From Candidatus Acidiferrales bacterium (lineage in GTDB: Bacteria > Bacteroidota > Ignavibacteria > Kryptoniales > JAKASW01): a stretch of DNA of 64,000 bases. The notes beneath the pieces were generated by a model. The model was given only the letters and a program-made list of their open reading frames with translations, was not told the DNA's origin and did no database searches. Below, piece after piece: positions 27,536 to 37,923 of the stretch. The stretch covers positions 62,001 through 126,000 of the forward strand of contig DATJAY010000020.1 in NCBI GenBank assembly GCA_035515795.1, read 5' to 3'. The translations under genes and the position numbers were made by a program. The stretch's first letter is position 1, and every line of letters begins with the position of its first letter.

Positions 27536-28107
27536 TTCCTAACTGGGAGTGCTTCGATCATCATATCGGCAGCTTCAGAGGCGTCTCTTGCTATCTTTAC
27601 ATATTTCGTACAAGATTCGAGTCCTTCGTAGGCGAGTTCCGTATCGAGGAGATCGACGACCGGTTTCCAAAAATCCGTAACCACGATGATCGGCTTTTCG
27701 GAAATCATGTTCTTGTTCATCAGCTCCCAGACGAGTGCAAGCTCAACCAGCGTTCCGGTACCGCCTTTCAGAATGATGTAACCGCTCCCAAGTTCTATTA
27801 ATTTTTGAAGCCGCTCATAAAGCGTCATCGTGTGAACCTGCATGTTCACGTATTCATTTGGTGTGGGAGAGAAAACAGCGGATGTCACTCCGATGATATT
27901 TCCCTCCACCCGGGATGCTCCCTTCGACACGGCTTCCATTATGCCGCGATAGCCGCCGGTGCATACCGACAAGCCCGCCTCAGACAATTTTCTTCCGAGT
28001 AACTCGGCTTCTTGATATTCTGGGGAATCTTCTTTCGGACGACTGCTTCCGAAGATGGATACAATCCTGTTCGGTTTGTTTGGACTTAGAGCTATGTTTT
28101 CAGACAC
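27532..28107 (-). CDS. LOG family (lysine-decarboxylase-like, Rossmann) protein
   Basis: 191 aa. The family motif appears as KGGTGTLVELALVWE, the PGGxGTxxE loop with Lys instead of Pro. VCTGGYRGIMEAVSKGA supplies the first nucleotide loop. Characterised LOG proteins are phosphoribohydrolases that release cytokinin bases from their 5'-monophosphates, but many bacterial members have unknown nucleotide substrates. It is convergent with miaA with a 4-bp overlap, so no terminator separates them. Confidence 0.82.
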   Translation of the reverse strand: MSENIALSPNKPNRIVSIFGSSRPKEDSPEYQEAELLGRKLSEAGLSVCTGGYRGIMEAVSKGASRVEGNIIGVTSAVFSPTPNEYVNMQVHTMTLYERLQKLIELGSGYIILKGGTGTLVELALVWELMNKNMISEKPIIVVTDFWKPVVDLLDTELAYEGLESCTKYVKIARDASEAADMMIEALPVRN

Positions 28108-28132
28108 CTCGAATGTCCGTATCTGGAAAGAG

Positions 28133-30283
28133 TTAATTATAAATCACGATTCGCTGACCGGGTCGGATGTCGCGGTCGGCGGTTACGTTCCATTTTCTAA
28201 GTTTATTTATTGTTATGCCGAATTTCTTTGCTATGCTCCATAATGAATCGCCGCGCCGGACTCTATAGATCATTTTTGATTCTTGATTAGCTGATTCCGC
28301 GATCATGCTACTGTTATTTGCGTATCCGATGGATGGTCTCAATATTTTCAGACGCTGCCCGACTCTCACACGGTTTGTCGACAAGTTGTTCCAGCCTTTC
28401 AGGTCGGAGATACTGACTCCATAGAAAGCGGCAATCTTGGTTAGGTTCTCACGACGTCTGACTCTATGAAAAGTAGCTGAAGCCCGTTGAGAAGGAGTTG
28501 TGGTCTCGACTTTTGACGACACCTCATTTTGATTTTGCATATCAACGGAGGACACATATAACTTCATGTTGGGTTTGATCCTGGAACCGGTCAAACGGTT
28601 TATTCTCTTTAATGCTGCGACTGTCGTGTTGTAATCGCTGGCAATCGACGTAAGCGTTTCGCCTTCCTCGACGATATGAATTGAAGAGTCTGTCCGGCCC
28701 GCATCATGGTGCACCTGCCTGGATGCGAAAGCGGCGCCGCCTTGCTGTTTGTTGCGTGCGTAGAATGAGCTGTTTACCGGGATCATTAGTATTGTGCCGG
28801 GACGTATGCGGCGAGTTCTTCGAGAGAAGTCGTTCGCAAGTTTCAGCGAAGAGAGCCTGACTCCGTACCTCCTGGCGATTCCTCCGAGAGTTTCTCCTCG
28901 CCTGACAGTATGAAAAGTCCAGGTGAGTTTTGCGCTTTCAGGAAGTTTCTGATAGTTCATAGCAAATAAGGGTCCCATGCCCTGCGGTACCTTAAGCGGA
29001 TAACCACCGCCATCAAAATTAGGAGGCGTCACCGAGTGCACCAATTCCGGGTTTAGATCGAGCAACGAGTCGATATCAATTCTTGTTTCATCTGCCAGCA
29101 CCTTCAAATCGACGCTCTCGGGAATTATCACGGTGTCGCAAAGGGGGGGAGAGACTTCATCCACTTTGTCGTCGAATCCGTAAGTCTTCGGGTCCATCGC
29201 GATGAGAGCAGTTGCAATGTATTGCGGGACATAATTTCTTGCTTCTCTTGGAAGTCGTTTCTTTATTTGCCAGAAATCTCTCTTGCCGTGGCTTCTCCTG
29301 ATCGCTCTTCCAACCGATCCACAATCATACGAAGCGAGTACTAAATACCAGTCACCGTACCGATCATACAAGTCGCGCAGGTATACCGCGGCTGCGCGCG
29401 TACACTTGATAGGATCGCGTCTCTCGTCGTACCACCAGTTCGAATGAAGTCCGTACAGTGAGCCCGTGCCTCGCGTGAACTGCCAGAGTCCAACTGCTCT
29501 CGCCCATGAGCGCGCTTTCGGGTTAAGACCGCTTTCCGGCATTGTCATATAAACAAGTTCTTCGGGGACTCCCTCTTCCTTGAAGATCCGTTTCATCATC
29601 GGTATGTAATAACCCGATCGGTAAATCCAATCCTGCATGTGCCATCTTCCGCGGGTCGTTAAAAATTCTATGTTCTGTTCGACATACTTGTTCATTACGA
29701 GGGGAACCGTCGTCTTTGTGGTCTCGGGTTGGGGAAAATTTGTGCCGCTGACGTTTATGGAATCGACAACCTGGGAGAGTTTTTCTTTCAATGCAAAAAC
29801 CGATGTGCCAGGACCCAAGTTCTGCACGCTAGATATATATTTCTCGTAGTCGCCGATAATTTCGCGGCTGAGCGCAACAAAGTCGGAGTCATTTTCAATG
29901 TCAGGATAATAGCTCAAATCATTCAAAACATTTATTGCATTTTCGAATTCCATGGCAGAAGAATCCTGAGCTTTTCCTTTCTGCAGCCTCATTGCATTCG
30001 AATAATGTTCATTGGCAACCTGGAGAAGCTTATCAACTGCTTGATCATCAGTCAAGATGGAATCAAGACCATACAAAGCGGCAAACCTTGATACTTGAGC
30101 AATGCTTTGGCTATGTATTTCGATTGACGCTTTTAGGCTTGTGGTATCTAGCTGGCTGGCGTGCACAACGTCTGTCGTTTCAATCGTTTGGGTTTTTGTC
30201 AGCTTCTGGTTTGAGGAACACGAAAATGTGCTGAATGCCATCAACCCCACGAAAATTGCTAAAAATCGGCTTTTATTAAACAT
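28133..30283 (-). CDS. MltD-like lipoprotein lytic transglycosylase with four LysM domains
   Basis: 716 aa. A lipoprotein signal has its lipobox Cys at C22 (TFSCSS). The SLT domain (about residues 205-345) carries the catalytic Glu in [10 protein letters not shown], then [11 protein letters not shown] and [15 protein letters not shown]. Four LysM peptidoglycan-binding repeats occupy the C-terminal third, each starting like [27 protein letters not shown] and YRVRRGDSL. It cleaves the murein glycan at the periplasmic face, probably from the outer membrane. It starts 25 bp upstream of the LOG gene and probably shares its transcript. Confidence 0.92.
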   Translation of the reverse strand: MFNKSRFLAIFVGLMAFSTFSCSSNQKLTKTQTIETTDVVHASQLDTTSLKASIEIHSQSIAQVSRFAALYGLDSILTDDQAVDKLLQVANEHYSNAMRLQKGKAQDSSAMEFENAINVLNDLSYYPDIENDSDFVALSREIIGDYEKYISSVQNLGPGTSVFALKEKLSQVVDSINVSGTNFPQPETTKTTVPLVMNKYVEQNIEFLTTRGRWHMQDWIYRSGYYIPMMKRIFKEEGVPEELVYMTMPESGLNPKARSWARAVGLWQFTRGTGSLYGLHSNWWYDERRDPIKCTRAAAVYLRDLYDRYGDWYLVLASYDCGSVGRAIRRSHGKRDFWQIKKRLPREARNYVPQYIATALIAMDPKTYGFDDKVDEVSPPLCDTVIIPESVDLKVLADETRIDIDSLLDLNPELVHSVTPPNFDGGGYPLKVPQGMGPLFAMNYQKLPESAKLTWTFHTVRRGETLGGIARRYGVRLSSLKLANDFSRRTRRIRPGTILMIPVNSSFYARNKQQGGAAFASRQVHHDAGRTDSSIHIVEEGETLTSIASDYNTTVAALKRINRLTGSRIKPNMKLYVSSVDMQNQNEVSSKVETTTPSQRASATFHRVRRRENLTKIAAFYGVSISDLKGWNNLSTNRVRVGQRLKILRPSIGYANNSSMIAESANQESKMIYRVRRGDSLWSIAKKFGITINKLRKWNVTADRDIRPGQRIVIYN

Positions 30284-30535
30284 TTGCCTCAGTATTTCCG
30301 TAAATATGTTTCAAATAACCTACCAATATATGTCCATCGTTCTTCTTAATCAAGAAAAAGTTTAAATGTTTCTCGAAACCGCTTAACTAATCAGCAGTTA
30401 ACAACGGTCGACACTCAGCATCACCTGATCGAGTTCTTTCTTCAGCCCCAGAACCATATTTTCACTTACGGTGATGGTGATGTGGATGTCTCGACGTTTC
30501 TTAATATCGGCGGTTCTTGGAAAAGCATTAGTGTT

Positions 30536-32218
30536 TCAGAACACCACCGGCTCTTCGTACACCCCAAACACTTTCATGAGCACAGAACACATCTCGCCGA
30601 GAGTTGCGTAAGATTGTGACGCCCGGATCAGATGTGGCATCAGGTTCGAGCCGCCTTCGGCCGCTTTTCTTAAGGCCTCAAGTGAATTTTCTGCATCAAA
30701 GTTGCTTCTTTGTGCGCGGACTTCAGCGATCCGTCTTCTCTGCTTTCCCTCCACCTCTTTTGGAATTTCGAGAAGCGGGATCTCAATTTGCTCGTTTTCT
30801 TGCACATACTGATTAACACCGACAATGACTTTTTCCTTCCGGTCGAGTTCCTGTTGATACCTGTATGCGGCATCTGCGAGTTCTCTCTGGAAAAATCCTT
30901 GCTCGATTGCGGGAAGCACTCCGCCAAGCGCCTGGATTCTTTCAAAGTATTTTTCGGCTTCCCGCTCCATGTCGTTTGTCAAACTTTCGATGAAATAGCT
31001 TCCGCCAAGAGGATCGACAGTATTTGCGACGCCGGTTTCACAGGCTAAGATTTGCTGCGTCCGCAGTGCGATAGTGGCCGCTTTCTCACTCGGCAGCGCG
31101 AGCGTTTCGTCCATAGAATTCGTATGAAGTGATTGCGTGCCGCCGAGTACTGCCGCCAACGCCTGGTACGCTGTTCGTATGATATTGTTTTCGGGCTGCT
31201 GTGCGGTTAGTGAGCAGCCTGCTGTCTGAGTATGAAACCGCAGCTTCCAGCTTCGCGGATTCTTCGCGCTGTATCTGTAGCGGATGTGTCGTGCCCAGAT
31301 TCTTCTTGCGGCTCTGAATTTTGCGATCTCTTCAAAAAAATCCAAATGAGAATTGAAAAAGAAGGACAGCTTCGGCACGAACTCATCGACGACAAGTCCT
31401 GCTGCAATTCCTGCTTCAACGTATGCAAATCCATCGGCAAGCGTGAATGCCAATTCTTGAATCGCCGTCGAACCCGCTTCGCGAATATGGTACCCGCTTA
31501 TTGAAATCGGATTCCATTTAGGCATCTCTTTGGTGCAGTATTCGAACATATCTGTAATGATTCTCATCGAAGGAGTCGGAGGATAAATCCATTCTTTCTG
31601 TGCAATGTACTCTTTGAGTATGTCGTTCTGGATTGTGCCACGAAGATGATTCGATTTTACATTTTGTTTTTCTGCCACGGCGATGTAGAATGCCAGCAAC
31701 ATTGCGGCCGGTGCGTTTATCGTCATAGATGTTGAAACTTTATCAAGCGGGATTCCCTTGAAGAGCATTTCCATGTCTGCGAGTGAGCTCACTGAGACAC
31801 CGCAGACGCCGACTTCTCCTTCGGAAAGCGGGTCATCTGAGTCGCGTCCCATCAAAGTAGGAAGGTCAAATGCGACACTTAATCCGGTCTGCCCGTTTTC
31901 CAGAAGATAGTGAAATCTTTTGTTCGAGTCCTCGGGAGTCCCGAATCCGGCGAACTGGCGCATTGTCCAGAGTTTGCTGCGATACATGGTCTTGTGAATT
32001 CCCCGTGTATATGGAAATTCACCCGGGAGACCGAGATCATTGCCTACGTCCATGTTCTCGATATCGTCCGGTGTATATAGCATTTCCACCGGATAGCCGC
32101 TGATAGTGGTGAACTTAACATCCCGGAGTTTTTCGCCTTTGACTCTCTTCTCCCAATTGTCCTTCTGTTTCTTCATCTCATCGCTCGAATGTGTTATGGT
32201 ATAGTCCGGTTCTCCCAT
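30536..32218 (-). CDS. Acyl-CoA (methylmalonyl-CoA type) mutase large subunit, no B12-binding domain
   Basis: 560 aa, matching the catalytic TIM-barrel domain only. Motifs: [66 protein letters not shown] and the C-terminal [15 protein letters not shown]. Isomerises acyl-CoAs by radical chemistry with adenosylcobalamin, which here must be supplied by a separate small subunit not seen in the window. It ends EEPVVF as is usual. The exact substrate (methylmalonyl-, isobutyryl- or ethylmalonyl-CoA) is not decided here. Confidence 0.9.
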   Translation of the reverse strand: MGEPDYTITHSSDEMKKQKDNWEKRVKGEKLRDVKFTTISGYPVEMLYTPDDIENMDVGNDLGLPGEFPYTRGIHKTMYRSKLWTMRQFAGFGTPEDSNKRFHYLLENGQTGLSVAFDLPTLMGRDSDDPLSEGEVGVCGVSVSSLADMEMLFKGIPLDKVSTSMTINAPAAMLLAFYIAVAEKQNVKSNHLRGTIQNDILKEYIAQKEWIYPPTPSMRIITDMFEYCTKEMPKWNPISISGYHIREAGSTAIQELAFTLADGFAYVEAGIAAGLVVDEFVPKLSFFFNSHLDFFEEIAKFRAARRIWARHIRYRYSAKNPRSWKLRFHTQTAGCSLTAQQPENNIIRTAYQALAAVLGGTQSLHTNSMDETLALPSEKAATIALRTQQILACETGVANTVDPLGGSYFIESLTNDMEREAEKYFERIQALGGVLPAIEQGFFQRELADAAYRYQQELDRKEKVIVGVNQYVQENEQIEIPLLEIPKEVEGKQRRRIAEVRAQRSNFDAENSLEALRKAAEGGSNLMPHLIRASQSYATLGEMCSVLMKVFGVYEEPVVF

Positions 32219-32329
32219 TGTTCTATACGTCTTATGTTACCGCAGGCCATGGTTTACTGCTCTTACAACTGCTACGCTGATTTCATCCCTGCATGGTGTA
32301 ATCCGATGATTCACGAATCCGTCAGTTTG

Positions 32330-33130
32330 CTATTCTACCGTCTCCGCCTTTGTCCTGCGATAACAATCTCTTATCGTAAAGGTGGCCGAGACGCACAAGA
32401 GCAGGAAACCTATCAAGAAGATCGGCCAGTCAAACGATGCCGGCCTAAAATTTTCCAGGCCCCTAGTGCCGTGTTTCAACAAGATACGAAAAATTTGCTC
32501 GGTAAACGAGTAAATTTCTGCTGCTGCTCCAAGCAAGAAGATCACAAGATTGACGCCGGCGATCGTAAGGTTTTCCGATTTTGCGCCAAAGAAAATTAAG
32601 ACAGCGGACGTCAGCGTCAGCAAGAGTGAAATCAGAACCGGGCAGATAACCGGGCTGATCCATGCTACCGGGATCAGGAAAAGAACATCATAGTCCATGA
32701 TCGTTCCCGGCCAGCCTGTAAACAGTTTCAAAAATATGTAATAGAAAATGTCCCATATTGCAAATGCATACACGAAGAACATACATTGCTGAAAACGATT
32801 CCTGCCCGCAAGATAGCCGACTGCCAAAAGCATGACGATGGTTGACGCTTCGCGCACAAATTCAATTCCGCTAATCTGAGGTTCCAGGAATTGAATCGGG
32901 AAAACCTGAACCGAGTTCCCAAACGCGCATTCTCGCAGATAGATTACAACGGCTGATTCAAGGTATCCCATTGCTACCGCATAGATCGTCACCGCCGCAA
33001 GTTTCTTTAATGTTGATCCTGTTCCTTTGGACAACTTATTCCCGATAGACCCTCCGATCGGAGCCTTCTGGGCATTCGGATAGCTCATTTCAAAAATTTC
33101 AGAAGACGCATTGAATGTTTCAATGTTCAA
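32330..33130 (-). CDS. Conserved hypothetical membrane protein
   Basis: 266 aa; the first 40 residues are polar and the true start could be the Met at residue 15. About six hydrophobic segments follow. Recognisable stretches are AMGYLESAVVIYLRE, VREASTIVMLLAVGYLAG, WDIFYYIFLKLFTGWP and DVLFLIPVAWISPVICPVL, which look like a conserved uncharacterised integral membrane family. No catalytic motif is evident. It lies 111 bp upstream of the mutase on the same strand. Confidence 0.75.
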   Translation of the reverse strand: MNIETFNASSEIFEMSYPNAQKAPIGGSIGNKLSKGTGSTLKKLAAVTIYAVAMGYLESAVVIYLRECAFGNSVQVFPIQFLEPQISGIEFVREASTIVMLLAVGYLAGRNRFQQCMFFVYAFAIWDIFYYIFLKLFTGWPGTIMDYDVLFLIPVAWISPVICPVLISLLLTLTSAVLIFFGAKSENLTIAGVNLVIFLLGAAAEIYSFTEQIFRILLKHGTRGLENFRPASFDWPIFLIGFLLLCVSATFTIRDCYRRTKAETVE

Positions 33131-33170
33131 AAAAATCTTCGATCCGGATGACTCAGTTCAGTAAGAGTTT

Positions 33171-33218
33171 TTGAAGCGCAGGATTGTTACCGTTACCATG
33201 CGAACCAAGCAGGTTCGC
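33171..33218 (+). promoter_or_regulatory. Possible dxr promoter with downstream operator-like dyad
   Basis: TTGAAG at 33171-33176, a 17-bp spacer and TACCAT at 33194-33199 are followed immediately by a perfect 7-bp dyad GCGAACC-AAGCA-GGTTCGC (33200-33218), about 55 bp before dxr. The promoter match is modest; the dyad is exact. It could be an operator or an mRNA 5' hairpin. Confidence 0.28.
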
Positions 33219-33273
33219 CGGAGTGAGTTGTTTTGCCGGAATGACGTGGTTAAATTGACTTGCAGAGTCATCA

Positions 33274-34440
33274 ATGAAAAAAGAAATTGCAATCCTTGGC
33301 TCCACCGGCTCCATCGGCAGAAGCAGTTTGGATGTCATCTCCAGCTTGAACGAGCAGGGCGAAGACTACCGTGTGGCTTATCTGGTCGCGAATAAGAATA
33401 TCGACTTGCTATATCAGCAGGTGAAGACATACAAGCCTGTCGGAGTTGTGGTAATAGATGAACAACAAGCAATCCGTTTTTGCTCCTATCTGAACGGAGA
33501 GAAGCTGAAAGTTTTATCCGGTGAAAAAGGCTTGATGGATATAATGGCCGGCGGCGAGTTTGATATTCTGGTCAGCTCACTGGTAGGCTTCGTGGGGCTC
33601 CGTCCTACTTTGGAGGCACTGCGCGCGGGGAAAAAGGTTGCACTTGCAAACAAGGAGACCATGGTCGTTGCCGGTGAAATTGTAAATGAGACCGTGAAAC
33701 GATGTAACACGACGCTTTTGCCTATCGACAGTGAACATAGCGCAATTATGCAGTGCTTATCCGGAGAAAGAAGGGAATCTGTGGCGAGGCTTATTCTCAC
33801 CGCATCCGGCGGTCCTTTTTTAAATCGTGACAAATGCGAACTTGAAAACGTCACGGTCGAGGAGGCGTTGAATCACCCTAAATGGAAAATGGGGAACAAA
33901 ATCACGATCGATTCTGCGACTCTGATGAATAAGGGTCTTGAAGTCATAGAAGCGCATTATCTTTTCGGGCTCCCTGCGGAAAAAATTGAAATAGTGATAC
34001 ATCCACAGTCCGTCATTCATTCCATGGTAGAGTTTGTCGACGGCTCGATAAAAGCTCAGCTCGGGATGCCGGACATGAAGATCCCGATCCAATACGCGTT
34101 GTCATATCCTGAACGGGTGAAGTCAAATTATGAAAGGGTCGACTTCGCTAAAATTTCGCAGCTCACATTCATGAAACCGGACGAGGAAAAATTTTCTCTG
34201 ATAAAACTGGCATACGAAGCACTCAGGGCGGGCGGAACCGCAACGGCAATTTTGAACGCTGCAAACGAGGCGGCCGTAGACTTATTCCTTCAACGGAAGA
34301 TAAAGTTTACTAAAATTGCCGCACTCGTCGAAGAAGGACTTCAATCCATTCCAATAAAGAGTTCTCCGGCCATCGAGGAAATATTCGAAGCCGATCGAGC
34401 AGCAAGGCTGTTCGTTTATTCCGATACGGAACATACATAA
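33274..34440 (+). CDS. dxr: 1-deoxy-D-xylulose 5-phosphate reductoisomerase
   Basis: 388 aa. Second step of the non-mevalonate isoprenoid pathway. The NADPH loop is ILGSTGSIGRSS. The metal- and substrate-binding region reads LPIDSEHSAIMQCL, with TASGGPF and the HPKWKMGNKITIDSATLMNKGLE stretch after it. It supplies the isoprenoid precursors used by MiaA and the UbiA-type enzyme in this window. rseP follows after 70 bp. Confidence 0.96.
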   Translation: MKKEIAILGSTGSIGRSSLDVISSLNEQGEDYRVAYLVANKNIDLLYQQVKTYKPVGVVVIDEQQAIRFCSYLNGEKLKVLSGEKGLMDIMAGGEFDILVSSLVGFVGLRPTLEALRAGKKVALANKETMVVAGEIVNETVKRCNTTLLPIDSEHSAIMQCLSGERRESVARLILTASGGPFLNRDKCELENVTVEEALNHPKWKMGNKITIDSATLMNKGLEVIEAHYLFGLPAEKIEIVIHPQSVIHSMVEFVDGSIKAQLGMPDMKIPIQYALSYPERVKSNYERVDFAKISQLTFMKPDEEKFSLIKLAYEALRAGGTATAILNAANEAAVDLFLQRKIKFTKIAALVEEGLQSIPIKSSPAIEEIFEADRAARLFVYSDTEHT

Positions 34441-34510
34441 ATTTTTAGCGTTGGATTGTAAGTATCAGGATCCCGTTCGATCATTTGAAATCTAAAACTC
34501 AGAATTACTG

Positions 34511-35812
34511 ATGACATACATAATCTATTTCATAATAACTGTTGGCGTACTCGTCCTGGTGCATGAGTTCGGTCATTTCATCGCTGCAAAAAGTTTTGGA
34601 ATGAAAGTCGATACCTTCTCGATCGGTTTTCCCCCACGCGCCTTCGGCAGGAAAATCGGAGAGACGGACTATTGCATATCATGGATACCCATCGGGGGAT
34701 ACGTAAAAATCGCTGGAATGGTCGATGAGAGTTTTGATACCGAATTCCTCGACAAACCTCCCCAGCCGAACGAGTTTCGCTCCAAGCCGATATACCAGCG
34801 CATCATCGTCGTCTCTGCCGGTGTGATAATGAATTTCTTATTGACGTTTCTGATTTTCTACGGGATAAGTCTCGTCAACGGGAGATCATACATTGCCTCA
34901 ACCACGATAGGTATTGTCGATACAAGCTCCGTCGCGGCGAAACTTGGCTTTCAACCGGGCGACAAACTAATCGCGATCAACAACAAAGCGATGAACAGCT
35001 GGCAGGATATTCAGGCGGATCTGTACATTGATAATGTCGGCTCTCCGCTGGCGGTTACCCTCAACCGCGGTGGACAGGTCAGAACAATAATTGTTCCCAA
35101 GGGCTCGGCTAAGGCGGATGATCAAATCGGGATTTATCCGGATCACATGAATGCGGAAATTGATGTTGTCGATCCCAATATGCCGGCTTACAAAGCGGGA
35201 CTTCGACCCGGGGACATCATATTGTCGATAGATGGAAACGAGATCGCGGCTAATACACAGGTCAGTAATTATATAAAAAAAGATAAAGGAAAATTTGCTC
35301 ACCTCGTAATAAGACGGGGAAATGAAGATAAGCAGTTTCAGGTCATGCCCAATTCCGATAGTCTGATCGGCATCCAGGTTGGTGGACACTATACAGGGCC
35401 CGTTACAAAGTATAGCTACAATATGGTGTCAGCAGTTCCTGTCGGATTCATGCAGACGGTAGACGCGACGGGACTTCTGGTCAAATCTATTTGGCTGATG
35501 ATAACGGGAAAGGTTTCATTCACGAAGTCGATCGGCGGCCCTATCAAGATTGCACAGCTCGCGACTCAGAGCGCCGAGATGGGCATAGGAGCTTTTCTCG
35601 GTTTCATGGCGCTATTAAGCATAAGCCTTGCAGTGTTGAATATACTTCCAGTCCCTGCGTTGGATGGTGGACATCTTGCCTTTCTTGTCTACGAATCGAT
35701 TTTCAAAAAAGAAGTCCCCGCAAAAATAAAATTGTTTGCGCAGCAAGTTGGCTTTGCGCTTCTATTGCTATTTATGGCCTTTGTAATCTATAATGATATA
35801 GTACACTTCTGA
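34511..35812 (+). CDS. rseP: Site-2 intramembrane metalloprotease (RseP/M50)
   Basis: 433 aa. The zinc motif HEFGHFIAAK is in the first membrane helix and the third ligand segment NILPVPALDGGHL is in a C-terminal helix. Two PDZ domains lie between, near residues 130-200 and 205-285 (VAAKLGFQPGDKL and PAYKAGLRPGDII). It cleaves membrane-bound regulators such as anti-sigma factors. The dxr-rseP neighbourhood is common in bacteria. Confidence 0.94.
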   Translation: MTYIIYFIITVGVLVLVHEFGHFIAAKSFGMKVDTFSIGFPPRAFGRKIGETDYCISWIPIGGYVKIAGMVDESFDTEFLDKPPQPNEFRSKPIYQRIIVVSAGVIMNFLLTFLIFYGISLVNGRSYIASTTIGIVDTSSVAAKLGFQPGDKLIAINNKAMNSWQDIQADLYIDNVGSPLAVTLNRGGQVRTIIVPKGSAKADDQIGIYPDHMNAEIDVVDPNMPAYKAGLRPGDIILSIDGNEIAANTQVSNYIKKDKGKFAHLVIRRGNEDKQFQVMPNSDSLIGIQVGGHYTGPVTKYSYNMVSAVPVGFMQTVDATGLLVKSIWLMITGKVSFTKSIGGPIKIAQLATQSAEMGIGAFLGFMALLSISLAVLNILPVPALDGGHLAFLVYESIFKKEVPAKIKLFAQQVGFALLLLFMAFVIYNDIVHF

Positions 35813-36006
35813 ATTAATGCATCGCAGGAGCTCGAACGGCTTTCGGGCGCCAGCTTCGAGATTCATGAGTGCCAGGGTTGATCACGTTTGTTCGCCCTCA
35901 TAGTAAAGTAAATAATTTCAAATAGGCGCCAGCGCTGAGGCGTGACATCCATCAAAGCGTGAATTGACTCGATGTGTTTAAATTTTCCTTGAAAAGAGAG
36001 GTGTTT

Positions 36007-37074
36007 ATGCGTTGTCTTAAACTTGGGTTGTTCATCTTCGTATTGTTTGTCGCCGCCGTTGAGTCACATGCACAGTACTCCGTTAATCTCGACGTCAACG
36101 TTCCACAATACAATCAAATCTACATTGCAGATTTAGACATCCAGAACAAGATTGCACAGAGTTCCGGTGTTCTGTTTACCGCGACACTTCGATCGAAAGC
36201 CTCGACCCCAATTCAGGTGAAACTTAATTTGTCCGTAAATGTAACTCTGGTGGGGCAGACCCCTTTCCAGGTCGCTCAGGGTACAACCACACCGCTTACA
36301 TTGAATCCGGGACAACTAAAAGTCATAACCAATGTTGATTTATCAGGCCCCACCCCACCGATACAATTTGACAGCTATTCTTTCGATCAAAGTCAGTTCG
36401 ACCGCATCAGAGACGTTGCATTGGCAACGGGTAAGGCTCCCGCTGGCGTCTATGAGTTTAAGTTGACTTGTTTTGATGTAAGCGGCAACCAGGTTTCAAA
36501 CGACGCGGCAGGAGATATTATCGTTACCAATCCAAGTCGGATCGATCTCGTCATTCCTATTGAGGGAGAAAACGTCACAACTCTCTTCCCGCATTTTCAA
36601 TGGTCCGCAAACTCCGACACCGTGATATTATCTATCTACGAAAAGTTGCCAAGCCAGCAGAGCCCGCAGGATGTAGTCTCCGGAGTACCTTTCCTGCAGC
36701 AAACAGTGGCAGGCAGCTCGTTCAACTATCCACCTTCCGGTGCAGCAGTAAGGCCATTGGAAAACGGCAAGACTTATTATTGGTTCGTTGATATCCCGCC
36801 ATCTTCGACAAGAGGAAACGGGACACGGAGCGATATCTGGGATTTCACCGTCGGTGGAATTGATACGACTGGTGGAGCCGGCGTGGATAATGTAGCGGCA
36901 ACAAAGGCGCTCCAGAATCTTTTGAACGGGACTCAATATCAAAGCTTGCTAAATCAGATCACGACGTTGAACGGCAATTCTTCGTACGATGGAAGTTCGC
37001 TCAACATACAGGATTTGATCGACATCCTTCAAAACATGGATAAATCTAAAATTACCAATGTTACCATTCAGTGA
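36007..37074 (+). CDS. Secreted Ig-like/fibronectin-type protein, first gene of FecR-cyclase module
   Basis: 355 aa from the ATG at 36007, chosen because AGAGAGG precedes it and a signal peptide (LFIFVLFVAAVESHAQ) starts at once; an in-frame ATG at 35974 adds 11 residues. The mature protein is beta-rich. About residues 180-285 resemble a fibronectin-like repeat (LVIPIEGENVTTLFPHFQWS ... GKTYYWFVDI). No enzyme motif is seen. It is only 10 bp upstream of the FecR gene, so they are co-transcribed. The 194-bp gap before it contains GGCGCCAGC twice (35846 and 35925). Confidence 0.72.
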   Translation: MRCLKLGLFIFVLFVAAVESHAQYSVNLDVNVPQYNQIYIADLDIQNKIAQSSGVLFTATLRSKASTPIQVKLNLSVNVTLVGQTPFQVAQGTTTPLTLNPGQLKVITNVDLSGPTPPIQFDSYSFDQSQFDRIRDVALATGKAPAGVYEFKLTCFDVSGNQVSNDAAGDIIVTNPSRIDLVIPIEGENVTTLFPHFQWSANSDTVILSIYEKLPSQQSPQDVVSGVPFLQQTVAGSSFNYPPSGAAVRPLENGKTYYWFVDIPPSSTRGNGTRSDIWDFTVGGIDTTGGAGVDNVAATKALQNLLNGTQYQSLLNQITTLNGNSSYDGSSLNIQDLIDILQNMDKSKITNVTIQ

Positions 37075-37084
37075 GGAGACGCAA

Positions 37085-37777
37085 ATGAAAAAACATAATT
37101 CGATTTTTGCGATTGCATTATTTGCATTCGTTGCATCGATCGCTTTCATGGTGGCGACTCCTTCGAACAGCAACATCGCCTTGTTCTGGGTTGTAAAAAA
37201 CACCGTTGAGAAAAAAGATTCTACCGATCAATGGGTCCAGGCAAAGAAAGGCGATTTTATTTACCCGGGCAATTTCGTTAGAACTGAAAAGGAATCATTC
37301 ACCCTGGTGAAATTCAATGATGCGAGTACTCTTCGTCTGGGTTCGAACGCCGAGGTGCAAATCTACGGCGACAAGAATCCGCAGAGTGCCAACGTCAGCA
37401 GCGGCGATGTCGGCTTCACGATGACGAAGAGGACAAATGGTCAATTTGAATTCACCACCCCAACGAGCGTCGCATCTATCCGGGGTACGGAAGGAGTGGT
37501 GACTGTGCAAATGGATGGGACGGATTTTCTCACGATAGTCGAAGGACTCGTGCAATTCACAAACAAGTTTTCAAACAAGACTATCGATGTAAGTGCTGGT
37601 CAAACCGGAGAGTCGTCAAAAGACGGAGGGATAGACGTTCATCAATCTACTCAAGAAGATCTGAACAGACTGTCACAGCTGGATAACCAATTCAACCAGC
37701 AGCAGCATAAACTTGAGGTATGGTTCCTGGGAAGCGACGGAAAGCTGCACGAGGTTATTATCGAGACCCAGCAATAG
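37085..37777 (+). CDS. FecR-domain periplasmic protein
   Basis: 230 aa from the ATG at 37085, which has GAGGAG upstream. N-terminal signal peptide or anchor (SIFAIALFAFVASIAFMV). A FecR domain follows: KKGDFIYPGNFVRTEKESFT, LVKFNDASTLRLGSNAEV, then the typical beta-helix strands FEFTTPTSVASIRGTEGVV and IVEGLVQFTN. Unlike anti-sigma FecR regulators it has no cytoplasmic N-terminal domain, so it is a free FecR of the kind found beside CHASE2 cyclases. The C-terminal tail is Gln-rich. Confidence 0.85.
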   Translation: MKKHNSIFAIALFAFVASIAFMVATPSNSNIALFWVVKNTVEKKDSTDQWVQAKKGDFIYPGNFVRTEKESFTLVKFNDASTLRLGSNAEVQIYGDKNPQSANVSSGDVGFTMTKRTNGQFEFTTPTSVASIRGTEGVVTVQMDGTDFLTIVEGLVQFTNKFSNKTIDVSAGQTGESSKDGGIDVHQSTQEDLNRLSQLDNQFNQQQHKLEVWFLGSDGKLHEVIIETQQ

Positions 37778-37923
37778 TCGTGTCCTGCTTTTGGCGAAGG
37801 CGCTCGATTCAATTAAACAATCCGATGTCCCGTATGAAATTATTAATGCTTCGGGATGGGGCGCTTGTTGGAGCGGGAGAGATTGTCTTTAAATCATAGA
37901 AGAATTTTTACCGAGGAGGCATC

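Noticed and set aside
35846-35933. GGCGCCAGC direct repeat upstream of the Ig-like gene as a cAMP-receptor operator
   Set aside because: It does not resemble the TGTGA-N6-TCACA pattern and is only a nine-base match 79 bp apart.
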